Shown piece by piece: positions 1 through 9,878 of a stretch of 64,000 nt of DNA. A model generated the notes under the pieces. It was not told the origin of the DNA. It made no database searches and saw only the letters and a program-made list of their open reading frames with translations. The position numbers and the translations under genes were made by a program. Origin of the DNA: Parvibaculum sp041688015. Its GTDB lineage: Bacteria > Pseudomonadota > Alphaproteobacteria > Parvibaculales > Parvibaculaceae. Within the stretch, counting starts at the first letter, position 1; the number at the start of each line of letters is the position of its first letter. The stretch covers positions 558,001-622,000 of the forward strand of contig JBDNIY010000001.1 in the NCBI GenBank assembly GCA_041688015.1, in the 5' to 3' direction.

Positions 1-2595
<2,595 letters not shown>

Positions 2596-2756
2596 GGGAA
2601 CCTTGGTACAAATGCGGGTACGGGGGCAGGGCACAAAGCCGTGCGCCGAAGCAAATAGCCTTCATGGATGAGGGTGACAAATCTCAAGCCCGAGTATGCG
2701 TCGGATGCACATAAGCGGGATAGCCCCGACATCTTGCATCGAGTCGCAGCATATGA

Positions 2757-2771
2757 GAACATAAACAGAAC
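2757..2771. promoter_or_regulatory. LexA (SOS) box, alphaproteobacterial type
   Basis: The sequence GAACATAAACAGAAC fits the direct-repeat operator GAAC-N7-GAAC that LexA uses in Alphaproteobacteria, rather than the palindromic CTG-N10-CAG of Gammaproteobacteria. It lies 162 bp before the uvrA start and 21 bp before the VOC start, so it could control either or both of these divergent genes. The match to the consensus is exact in both half sites; occupancy is inferred. Confidence 0.8.
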
Positions 2772-2791
2772 GTATATTAGGAGTGCCGCTC

Positions 2792-3217
2792 ATGGAACCA
2801 AGGATCAGCCTGATCACGCTCGGCGTCTCAGACATGGTGCGCGCCCGGCGGTTTTACGAGGCGCTAGGGTGGCGCGCTTCGAGCGCAAGCCAAGGTGATG
2901 TGACGTTTTTCCAGCTCGGCGGCTTAGCCCTAAGCCTTTATGGACGCACGGCCTTGGCGGAAGACGCCAACTTGCCCGATACGAAGGCTGAATTTGGCGG
3001 GATTGCGCTGGCCCAGAACCTATTGAGCGAAGAAGCTGTGGATCAATTGCTGGCGGAAGCAGCTCAGGCTGTCGCACGCATCCTGAAACCGGCACAAAGG
3101 GCCTTCTGGGGTGGCTATAGCGGTTATTTCGCTGATCCTGACGGGCATCCATGGGAAGTGGCCTACAATCCAGGCTTCAAACTTGAAGCGGATGGGCGCT
3201 TGCGGCTTCCCGACTAG
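2792..3217 (+). CDS. VOC-family (glyoxalase/bleomycin-resistance fold) protein
   Basis: A 141-residue protein beginning MEPRISLITLGVSDM, the usual first beta strand of the vicinal oxygen chelate fold, and containing near its C-terminus GYFADPDGHPWEVAYNP, the typical end of the family. The reaction cannot be told: members include glyoxalases, dioxygenases and antibiotic-binding proteins. The start at 2792 is preceded by AGGAG at 2779-2783; a longer frame from a GTG at 2783 is less likely because that codon overlaps the ribosome binding site. The LexA box ends 20 bp upstream, so damage induction is possible. It lies between uvrA and ssb, which in many relatives are direct neighbours. Confidence 0.85.
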   Translation: MEPRISLITLGVSDMVRARRFYEALGWRASSASQGDVTFFQLGGLALSLYGRTALAEDANLPDTKAEFGGIALAQNLLSEEAVDQLLAEAAQAVARILKPAQRAFWGGYSGYFADPDGHPWEVAYNPGFKLEADGRLRLPD

Positions 3218-3270
3218 GTGACACTGGTTTAGGGTCGCCCAATAATTATTCGCGGCGAAGGGAATTCAAC

Positions 3271-3750
3271 ATGGCTGGCAGCGTCAACAAAGTAATCTTG
3301 ATCGGAAATGTCGGAGCCGATCCCGAAATCCGCCGCACTCAAGACGGTCGGCCCATTGCGAATATCCGGCTGGCAACGTCTGAAAGCTGGCGCGACAAGA
3401 ACAGCGGCGAGCGCAAAGAAAAGACCGAATGGCATCGCGTTGTCGTCTTCAACGAAGGCCTATGCAAGGTCATTGAGCAATACGTCAAGAAGGGTGCCAA
3501 GCTTTACATCGAAGGCGCGCTGCAAACCCGCAAGTGGACCGATCAGGCCGGTGTTGAAAAATACTCAACCGAAATCGTCCTGCAGGGTTTCAACTCGACC
3601 CTGACCATGCTCGACAGCCGTGGCGGCGGAGCCGGTGCGTCCAGTGGCGGGAGCGACTACGGCGACGATAGCAGCAGCGGTTCGCGCGCGCCCAGCGGCG
3701 GCGGCCGCGCCAATTTTGCGGCTGACCTCGACGACGAAATTCCGTTCTGA
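3271..3750 (+). CDS. ssb: Single-stranded DNA-binding protein
   Basis: A 159-residue SSB. Residues 1-110 form the OB fold (MAGSVNKVILIGNVGADPEI, then NIRLATSESWRDK and EWHRVVVF). A flexible glycine/serine-rich linker follows, and the protein ends in the acidic tip DDEIPF that recruits replication and repair partners. AAGGGA lies just upstream of the ATG. It coats single-stranded DNA during replication, recombination and repair. It has its own upstream gap of 53 bp after the VOC gene and may be read partly from the same promoter. Confidence 0.97.
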   Translation: MAGSVNKVILIGNVGADPEIRRTQDGRPIANIRLATSESWRDKNSGERKEKTEWHRVVVFNEGLCKVIEQYVKKGAKLYIEGALQTRKWTDQAGVEKYSTEIVLQGFNSTLTMLDSRGGGAGASSGGSDYGDDSSSGSRAPSGGGRANFAADLDDEIPF

Positions 3751-3805
3751 TTTCAAGCCGACGTCTAACGGAGCCTATGCTCCATTTCATCGAAATGATT
3801 TTCGA

Positions 3806-3831
3806 CGCCGGTTGTGCTTGTGCAACCGGCG
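3806..3831 (+). terminator. Hairpin after ssb, possible terminator
   Basis: A 9-bp perfect stem (CGCCGGTTG paired with CAACCGGCG) around an 8-base loop, 55 bp after the ssb stop. There is no T tract directly after it, so it could be a Rho-independent terminator of weak type or an mRNA 3'-end stabiliser. Confidence 0.4.
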
Positions 3832-3905
3832 CAAGATAACGCGACTTTGCGGGCTTCGGATTTGTTGGCGACCTCACTGAAGTGGGCTGCGCCCCGGTTG
3901 AAGTT

Positions 3906-3928
3906 AAGGTGCCCGTGAGGCATTTTTT
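3906..3928 (+). terminator. Weak stem-loop followed by T6
   Basis: TGCC-CGTGA-GGCA followed by TTTTTT. The stem can be extended with A-T and G-T pairs into the T tract. It is the only T-tract hairpin between ssb and gyrA, so it is a candidate second terminator, but the core stem is only 4 bp. Confidence 0.3.
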
Positions 3929-4173
3929 GATCGCCTGGAAGCGAAGCGCCCGTGGGCCAAAAATCATCTAAATTTTCCATGTAAAATCAAAGGGTTATTA
4001 TCTACCAGCGGCATGCTTTCGAGTTGCTGAAAGCCGACGCCTCTGTTAATATCTTGGACACATAATTGATGGGATTCGGCGGTCGTCGAGTTCCTTCTTT
4101 TCAGGTCCGATTGGACGCCCCGCAAGCTCAATATTGATCGCTCAGCGCGCGCCCCTAAACGTCAGAAGAACAC

Positions 4174-7023
4174 TTGTCCGACACAACAGATAACGATATT
4201 CCGGGCGACGAACCGACTCCGGGCAACGGCAACGGTATGGGCGCGGGAACGCCGCCAGGGACCCCTCCTGGTGCCTCAGGCCTGCCACCCGAAAAAGACG
4301 TCTCTCAGATCACCATCGAAGACGAAATGCGCAAATCGTATCTCGATTATGCGATGAGCGTCATCATGAGCCGCGCGCTGCCCGACGCGCGCGACGGCCT
4401 GAAGCCCGTGCATCGGCGCATTCTCTTTTCGATGAGCGAACAGGGCTACGACTTCAACAAGCCTTACCGCAAGTCGGCGCGCGTCGTCGGCGACGTGATC
4501 GGTAAATATCACCCGCATGGTGACCAATCGATCTACGACGCCTTGGTTCGTATGACGCAGAGTTTTTCCATGCGTCTGCCTTTGGTGGATGGTCAGGGTA
4601 ACTTTGGTTCCGTTGATGGCGATTCCGCTGCCGCCATGCGTTACACCGAAGTGCGCATGGCCAAGTCTGCCCATGCCCTCGTCAATGATATCGACAAAGA
4701 TACGGTTGATTTTCAGGACAACTATGACGGCTCGGAAAGCGAGCCCAAGGTCCTGCCTGCTGAATTTCCAAATTTGCTGGTCAACGGCGCCGCTGGCATC
4801 GCCGTCGGCATGGCGACCAATATACCGCCGCACAATTTGGGCGAAGTCATCAACGCCTGTATCGCGTTAATCAACAATCCCGCCATCTCTATTGACGATC
4901 TGATCGAATTGGTTCCAGCCCCCGATTTTCCGACCGGCGGCATCATGCTGGGGCGCTCTGGAGCGCGTTCGGCCTATCACACAGGCCGAGGCTCTGTTGT
5001 GGTGCGCGGTCGGGTCGCCATCGAAGAAGGCAAGCGGGACAGGCTTTCGCTCATCATCAGCGAAATTCCCTATCAGGTGAACAAAACCACCATGATCGAG
5101 CGCATCGCCGAGCTGGTGCGGGACAAGCGCATTGAGGGCATCTCTGATTTGCGCGACGAATCCGACCGCGACGGCATGCGTGTGGTCATCGAACTGAAGC
5201 GCGACGCCGTGCCTGATGTCGTGCTCAATCAGCTCTATCGCTTCTCGCCTTTGCAATCGTCGTTCAGCGCTAACATGATGGCACTGGATCGCGGCAAGCC
5301 AGAATTGATGAACCTCAAGCAGCTGATTTATGCGTTCACCAGTTTCCGCGAAGAAGTTGTCACACGGCGCACGAAATTTGAACTTGGCAAGGCGCGTGAC
5401 CGGGCCCATGTCTTGGTGGGGCTCGCCATTGCCGTTGCCAATATCGACGAAGTGATCCGCCTAATCCGTACCGCACCCGATCCAGCAACAGCGCGCGAGC
5501 GTTTGATGACCCGTGATTGGCCCGCGCGCGACATCGAGCCGCTGATCGTGTTGATCGCCGACCCGCGCCACAAGCTCGCCGATGATGGCACCTACAAGCT
5601 GTCGGAAACGCAGGCGCGCGCTATTCTTGATTTGCGCTTGCAGCGTTTGACGGCATTGGGCCGCGATGAAATTGGCGACGAACTGACAGTGCTTGGCGAA
5701 CGGATCACCGACTATCTCGACATTCTACGTAGTCGTGACCGTGTGCTCACCATTATCCGCGATGAGCTCACGGCAATCCGCAGCGAGTTCGCAACGCCGC
5801 GTCGCACTGAGATCACCGACATCGAAGACGACTTCGAAGACGAAGATCTCATTCAGCGCGAAGATATGGTCGTTACGGTCAGCCATCAGGGTTACATCAA
5901 ACGCGTACCGCTTTCGACCTATCGCGCTCAGCGCCGTGGTGGGCGCGGTCGTGCAGGCATGGCCACCAAAGACGAAGATTTCGTCACACGCCTGTTTGTT
6001 GCCAATACACATACGCCGATCTTGTTTTTCTCGTCCATCGGCATGGTCTACAAACTCAAGGTTTGGCGTCTGCCTGCCTCGACGCCGCAAGCGCGCGGCA
6101 AGGCGATGATCAATATTCTGCCGCTCAAGCAGGGTGAAATCATCTCCACAATCATGCCATTGCCGGAAGATGAAGCGAGCTGGTCTGAACAACATGTCGT
6201 GTTTGCCACGCGCAAAGGCCACGTGCGGCGCAATGAGCTTTCTGATTTCGTGCAGATAAACCGCAATGGCAAAATTGCCATGAAGTTTGAAGGCGACGAC
6301 AGCGACGACAGCATCGTGGGCGTACAAACATGCACAGAAGATAACGACGTGATGCTGACGGCTGCAAATGGCCGTTGTATTCGTTTCCCAGTCACGCAGG
6401 TCCGTGTCTTCTCCGGTCGCAGTTCAACCGGCGTACGCGGCATTCGGCTTGACGGCGGTGACAGCATTATCGCTATGAGCATCCTGCGCCATGTCGATGT
6501 CGAGCCCGCCGAGGCGCGCGCCTATATGAAACAAGCCAACGCAGCCCGGCGCGCGGCATTGGGCGAAGGCGACGAGACAGAAGCAGAAGTTGTCGAGGTG
6601 GATGACGCCGAAGACGAAGTGTCCGATGATTTGATGCTGTCGCCAGAACGCTACATTGAGCTTGGTGCCCGTGAGCAATTTGTGCTGACGGTGAGCGAGA
6701 AGGGCTTTGGCAAACGCTCGTCTTCCTATGACTACCGCACCTCGGGACGTGGCGGCAAAGGCATCATCGCCATGTCGGTTACTGAGCGTAACGGCAAGCT
6801 GATTGCGTCCTTCCCGGTTGAAGATCAAGACCAGATCATGCTTGTGACCGACGCTGGCCAGTTGATCCGCTGTCCGGTTGATGACGTCCGAGTGGCCGGT
6901 CGCTCAACTCAGGGTGTGACAATCTTCCGAACGACGGCTGACGAGCATGTCGTCTCCGTAGAACGCGTGGATGAAACCTCCGACGATGACGACGAAGCCA
7001 CCGACGATCCGGCAGAAGCATAA
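4174..7023 (+). CDS. gyrA: DNA gyrase subunit A
   Basis: Gyrase A breaks and rejoins DNA to introduce negative supercoils. The 949-residue protein has the winged-helix region with catalytic Tyr157 (AAMRYTEV), the quinolone-resistance region KYHPHGDQSIYD at 111-122, and the GyrA box QRRGGRG that wraps DNA in the C-terminal pinwheel. The site equivalent to E. coli Ser83 is Gln118. The first ~38 residues are a Gly/Pro-rich extension. The only start that includes it is the TTG at 4174; the next Met is residue 22, so the exact N-terminus is uncertain. An acidic insert (around residues 795-815) and an acidic tail are present. It is followed closely by coaD. Confidence 0.97.
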   Translation: MSDTTDNDIPGDEPTPGNGNGMGAGTPPGTPPGASGLPPEKDVSQITIEDEMRKSYLDYAMSVIMSRALPDARDGLKPVHRRILFSMSEQGYDFNKPYRKSARVVGDVIGKYHPHGDQSIYDALVRMTQSFSMRLPLVDGQGNFGSVDGDSAAAMRYTEVRMAKSAHALVNDIDKDTVDFQDNYDGSESEPKVLPAEFPNLLVNGAAGIAVGMATNIPPHNLGEVINACIALINNPAISIDDLIELVPAPDFPTGGIMLGRSGARSAYHTGRGSVVVRGRVAIEEGKRDRLSLIISEIPYQVNKTTMIERIAELVRDKRIEGISDLRDESDRDGMRVVIELKRDAVPDVVLNQLYRFSPLQSSFSANMMALDRGKPELMNLKQLIYAFTSFREEVVTRRTKFELGKARDRAHVLVGLAIAVANIDEVIRLIRTAPDPATARERLMTRDWPARDIEPLIVLIADPRHKLADDGTYKLSETQARAILDLRLQRLTALGRDEIGDELTVLGERITDYLDILRSRDRVLTIIRDELTAIRSEFATPRRTEITDIEDDFEDEDLIQREDMVVTVSHQGYIKRVPLSTYRAQRRGGRGRAGMATKDEDFVTRLFVANTHTPILFFSSIGMVYKLKVWRLPASTPQARGKAMINILPLKQGEIISTIMPLPEDEASWSEQHVVFATRKGHVRRNELSDFVQINRNGKIAMKFEGDDSDDSIVGVQTCTEDNDVMLTAANGRCIRFPVTQVRVFSGRSSTGVRGIRLDGGDSIIAMSILRHVDVEPAEARAYMKQANAARRAALGEGDETEAEVVEVDDAEDEVSDDLMLSPERYIELGAREQFVLTVSEKGFGKRSSSYDYRTSGRGGKGIIAMSVTERNGKLIASFPVEDQDQIMLVTDAGQLIRCPVDDVRVAGRSTQGVTIFRTTADEHVVSVERVDETSDDDDEATDDPAEA

Positions 7024-7033
7024 ACGCGAGAGC

Positions 7034-7564
7034 ATGACGGAAATGGCAGTTAAAAAAATGCGGACGGGCCTATATCCCGGCACATTTGACCCGATGACCA
7101 ACGGGCATATCGACATTATTCGTCGCGCGCTGGCGCTGGTTGATCATCTCGTTATCGCCATGGGGATCAATGCTACCAAAGTGCCTTTGTTGTCATTTGA
7201 AGAGCGCGTGGCGCTGATCGAATCTGAAATTGGGCCCTTGGCGAAAAAGCTGGGCACCAAGATCTCGACGACATCGTTTTCAGGTCTTGTGGTGGACGCC
7301 GCCGAGGCACATGGCGCAAATGTGATTATTCGCGGCCTGCGAGGCAGCGTGGATTATGAATACGAAGCTCAGATGGTCGGCATGAACCGCATTATGAAAC
7401 CAAATGTCGAAACTGTCTTTTTGACCGCGTCGCCGGAAACGCAGTTCATTTCCTCAACGCTTGTGCGCCAAATCGGGGGCATGGGGGGCGACATTTCGCC
7501 TTTTGTTCCCAAACGTGTCGAAAAGAAAGTCCTCAGCGCTCTTGCGAAACAACGCAAAAGCTGA
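7034..7564 (+). CDS. coaD: Pantetheine-phosphate adenylyltransferase
   Basis: Catalyses the penultimate step of coenzyme A synthesis, ATP plus 4'-phosphopantetheine to dephospho-CoA. It is a nucleotidyltransferase-fold protein of about 176 residues with GTFDPMTNGH (residues 16-25, the T/HxGH motif) and the C-terminal ISSTLVRQI motif. The start could be the ATG at 7034, 7043 or 7058; a longer frame opening at 6971 overlaps gyrA and is rejected. It begins 10 bp after gyrA and precedes two cyclophilin genes, an order familiar in Hyphomicrobiales, suggesting one transcription unit. Confidence 0.95.
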   Translation: MTEMAVKKMRTGLYPGTFDPMTNGHIDIIRRALALVDHLVIAMGINATKVPLLSFEERVALIESEIGPLAKKLGTKISTTSFSGLVVDAAEAHGANVIIRGLRGSVDYEYEAQMVGMNRIMKPNVETVFLTASPETQFISSTLVRQIGGMGGDISPFVPKRVEKKVLSALAKQRKS

Positions 7565-7604
7565 TTTTCAAGCAGTCATACCCTTTAGCCACGAGGAAAC
7601 AGTG

Positions 7605-8147
7605 ATGCGTCGTCTGCTCCAAATTGCCTTCATCGCGTTCGCGTTGGTTGGCATATCAAGCTCCGCCTTCGCTCTCGATCCAGAGAACACGCTCTATATC
7701 GACCTGAAAGACGGTCGGGTCGTGATTGAATTGCTACCAAAAGTAGCCCCTGAGCATGTCAAACGCATCAAGCAACTTGCGCGCTCTGGGTTTTACAATG
7801 GCCTTATTTTCCATCGCGTCATCGACGGCTTCATGGCACAAACCGGCGATCCGACGGGCACCGGTATGGGCGGCTCCAAGCTGCCGAATTTGAAGGCTGA
7901 ATTTAATGACGAGACATTCTGGCGCGGTGCTGTGGGCATGGCCCGCTCAAGCGATCCCGACAGCGCCAATAGCCAGTTCTTTATCTGCCTCGACAATGCG
8001 GATTTTCTGGATGGCCAATACACGCTGTTTGGCCGTGTTGTCTCGGGTATGGAATTTGTTGACCACATCGCAAAAGGCGAACCACCTGCTCACCCGGATA
8101 AAATGATCCGGGTGCAGGTCGCCACAGACGTAGATCAAAAAAAGTAA
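7605..8147 (+). CDS. Exported peptidyl-prolyl cis-trans isomerase (cyclophilin type)
   Basis: A 180-residue cyclophilin with an N-terminal signal peptide (MRRLLQIAFIAFALVG, likely cleaved after SSAFA), so it should help proteins fold in the periplasm. Cyclophilin-core motifs include FHRVIDGFMAQTGDPTGTG and the SQFFICLDNADFLDGQYTLFG region. The ATG at 7605 is preceded by GAGGA at 7593-7597; a longer frame from 7461 overlaps coaD and is not needed. Ten bases after its stop lies a second, cytoplasmic cyclophilin of very similar sequence, so the two look like a tandem duplication with different destinations. Confidence 0.93.
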   Translation: MRRLLQIAFIAFALVGISSSAFALDPENTLYIDLKDGRVVIELLPKVAPEHVKRIKQLARSGFYNGLIFHRVIDGFMAQTGDPTGTGMGGSKLPNLKAEFNDETFWRGAVGMARSSDPDSANSQFFICLDNADFLDGQYTLFGRVVSGMEFVDHIAKGEPPAHPDKMIRVQVATDVDQKK

Positions 8148-8157
8148 GGAACATTTT

Positions 8158-8619
8158 ATGAGCGATCTCGAAAACACGCTCTATCTGGATATTACCCATG
8201 GTCGGGTAGAGATTGAGCTGCGACCTGATCTTGCGCCCAAGCATGTCGCCCGCATCAAGGAATTGGCGCGCGAAGGGTTCTATAATGGCGTGGTGTTTCA
8301 CCGTGTCATCGATGGCTTCATGGCCCAGGGCGGCGATCCGACAGGCACAGGCACAGGTGGCTCGGGCAAAAAGCTGGCACAGGAATTTTCGGCCGAACCG
8401 CACGTTCGCGGCATCTGCTCCATGGCGCGCTCGCAGGATCCTAACAGCGGCGACTGCCAGTTTTTCATTGTCTTCGATGAGGCCCGCTTCCTCGACAATC
8501 AATATACCGTCTGGGGCAAGGTCACGTCGGGCATGGAGTTCGTTGACAAGCTCAAACGCGGCGAACCTGTCCGCGACCCCGACAGCATCGTCACTATGCG
8601 CGTCGCAGCGGACGTCTAA
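8158..8619 (+). CDS. ppiB: Cytoplasmic peptidyl-prolyl cis-trans isomerase (cyclophilin type)
   Basis: A 153-residue cyclophilin lacking a signal peptide, hence cytoplasmic. It has FHRVIDGFMAQGGDPTGTG and the CQFFIVFDEARFLDNQYTVWG block of the active site. The start is preceded by AAGGA. It pairs with the exported paralogue just upstream and is followed by about 200 bp of repeat DNA before queA. Confidence 0.94.
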   Translation: MSDLENTLYLDITHGRVEIELRPDLAPKHVARIKELAREGFYNGVVFHRVIDGFMAQGGDPTGTGTGGSGKKLAQEFSAEPHVRGICSMARSQDPNSGDCQFFIVFDEARFLDNQYTVWGKVTSGMEFVDKLKRGEPVRDPDSIVTMRVAADV

Positions 8620-8630
8620 TATTTTTGCTC

Positions 8631-8724
8631 CATCATGGCCAGGCTTGACCCGGCCATCCACGTCTTTCGTGCATCGCTTGTGGCAAAGACGTGGATACGC
8701 GGGTCAAGCCCGCGCATGACGACG
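8631..8724. repeat. Intergenic palindromic repeat (alphaproteobacterial type)
   Basis: Two inverted copies of a unit resembling CATGGCCAGGCTTGACCCGG. The arms 8631-8667 and 8685-8724 pair, with a perfect 10-bp inner stem (CCACGTCTTT, 8658-8667, with AAAGACGTGG, 8685-8694). Sequence of this kind is scattered between genes in many Alphaproteobacteria. A related element lies at 54828-54913. The stretch to about 8762 also carries a motif like CTCGCTCGCAATGACGG, often seen with such repeats. Confidence 0.75.
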
Positions 8725-8777
8725 TTAGGCTGGAGAGGGGTTTCCTCGCTCGCAATGACGGAAACAATAACCACTTC

Positions 8778-8795
8778 GGGGGCCACAAGGCCCCC
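8778..8795 (+). other. GC-rich hairpin just upstream of queA
   Basis: GGGGGCC-ACAA-GGCCCCC, a perfect 7-bp stem with a 4-base loop; beyond one C-A mismatch three more pairs (CTT with AAG) extend it. It ends 24 bp before the queA ATG. It could terminate transcripts from ppiB or shape the queA leader; there is only a short TTTT about 7 bases later. Confidence 0.55.
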
Positions 8796-8819
8796 AAAGT
8801 ATTTTCCGGACCTCGCCTC

Positions 8820-9878
8820 ATGCGTGTTGATGAATTCGATTTTGATCTACCCGAAGACTTGATCGCACTGCGTCCGGCGCGGCCGCGCGACGCTGCGCGT
8901 ATGCTGATCGTGGGACCCGCGCATCATGCGCTTGCTGATCGAGGCGTGATCGAGCTGCCAAATTATCTCCGCCCAAACGATGTGCTGGTGTTCAACGACA
9001 CGCGCGTCATTCCGGCTCGCTTATTTGGAACGCGAACACGCGGCGAAGCGCAGGCTAAAATTGAAGCCCTTCTGCACAAGCGTGAATCTGGCGACGCTTG
9101 GCGGGCCTTTGTCAGGCCGGCCAAACGCCTCAAGCTCGGAGAAGTGGTCGAATTTACCCACGGTCTTTCGGCAACCGTGGAAGAACGCGGGGAGGGCGGT
9201 GAAATCTTGTTTCGTTTCTCTGCCAATGCCGCCGCCCTGGACGAAGCCATAGCGCGCGCAGGCGAAATGCCCTTGCCGCCCTATATTGCGCGCAAGAGAG
9301 CGACCGATGCTGCCGACCTTGACGACTACCAGACGATGTATGCCCGCCATCTGGGTGCCGTTGCAGCCCCGACAGCAGGGCTGCATTTTACGCCGAACCT
9401 GATGGAAGCCATCGAGGCCAAGGGCGTTACAACCGTTCGCTTAACGCTGCATGTCGGTGCGGGAACCTTTTTGCCGGTTTCCGTCGAGGATACCGATGCC
9501 CATAAGATGCACACCGAATGGGGCGAGATCACCCCAGAGGCCGCCACGACCATCAATGCGGCCAAGGCCAACGGCGGGCGTATCGTTGCGGTCGGCACAA
9601 CCTCCATGCGGTTGCTTGAATCGGCGGCTGATGACACCGGGCAAATTGCGCCGTTCACTGGTGACACCGATATTTTCATCACGCCGGGTAAACGCATCCG
9701 GGCCGTGGATATATTGATGACCAATTTCCATCTGCCACGCTCGACGCTTTTCATGCTGGTGTCAGCCTTGCGCGATACCAACGAAATGAAGCGGGCCTAT
9801 GCGCATGCGATTGCTGAGCGCTATCGCTTTTATTCTTACGGAGACAGTAGCTTGATCTATCGCGCAGGCGTCGAATGA
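8820..9878 (+). CDS. queA: tRNA preQ1(34) S-adenosylmethionine ribosyltransferase-isomerase
   Basis: QueA transfers and isomerises the ribosyl part of S-adenosylmethionine onto 7-aminomethyl-7-deazaguanine at tRNA position 34, making epoxyqueuosine. The 352-residue protein has the family N-terminus (FDFDLPEDLIALRPARPRD), DVLVFNDTRVIPARL and, further on, AAPTAGLHFTP and the C-terminal YGDSSLI. The frame extends upstream to 8691, but those 43 codons fall in repeat DNA; the conserved N-terminus fixes the start at the ATG at 8820. Its stop overlaps the tgt start by 4 bases (ATGA), so the two queuosine genes are translationally coupled. Confidence 0.96.
   Translation: MRVDEFDFDLPEDLIALRPARPRDAARMLIVGPAHHALADRGVIELPNYLRPNDVLVFNDTRVIPARLFGTRTRGEAQAKIEALLHKRESGDAWRAFVRPAKRLKLGEVVEFTHGLSATVEERGEGGEILFRFSANAAALDEAIARAGEMPLPPYIARKRATDAADLDDYQTMYARHLGAVAAPTAGLHFTPNLMEAIEAKGVTTVRLTLHVGAGTFLPVSVEDTDAHKMHTEWGEITPEAATTINAAKANGGRIVAVGTTSMRLLESAADDTGQIAPFTGDTDIFITPGKRIRAVDILMTNFHLPRSTLFMLVSALRDTNEMKRAYAHAIAERYRFYSYGDSSLIYRAGVE

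Larger units (their letters stand above)
3751..4173. other. Intergenic region between ssb and gyrA
   Basis: About 420 bp without a convincing gene. It holds two hairpins after ssb (3806-3831 and a weaker one with a T tract near 3906-3928), then AT-richer sequence that probably contains the gyrA promoter. Short frames here have no ribosome binding site and no family resemblance. Confidence 0.6.

Noticed and set aside
5725..6327. Long minus-strand frame antisense to gyrA
   Set aside because: The GyrA frame with its GyrA box covers this region; the antisense frame shows no family resemblance.
6971..7033. Extended CoaD start overlapping gyrA
   Set aside because: The upstream codons are the acidic gyrA tail read in another frame and lack a CoaD-like sequence.
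8691..8819. N-terminal extension of QueA by 43 residues
   Set aside because: These codons lie in palindromic repeat DNA, and the conserved QueA N-terminus begins at 8820.
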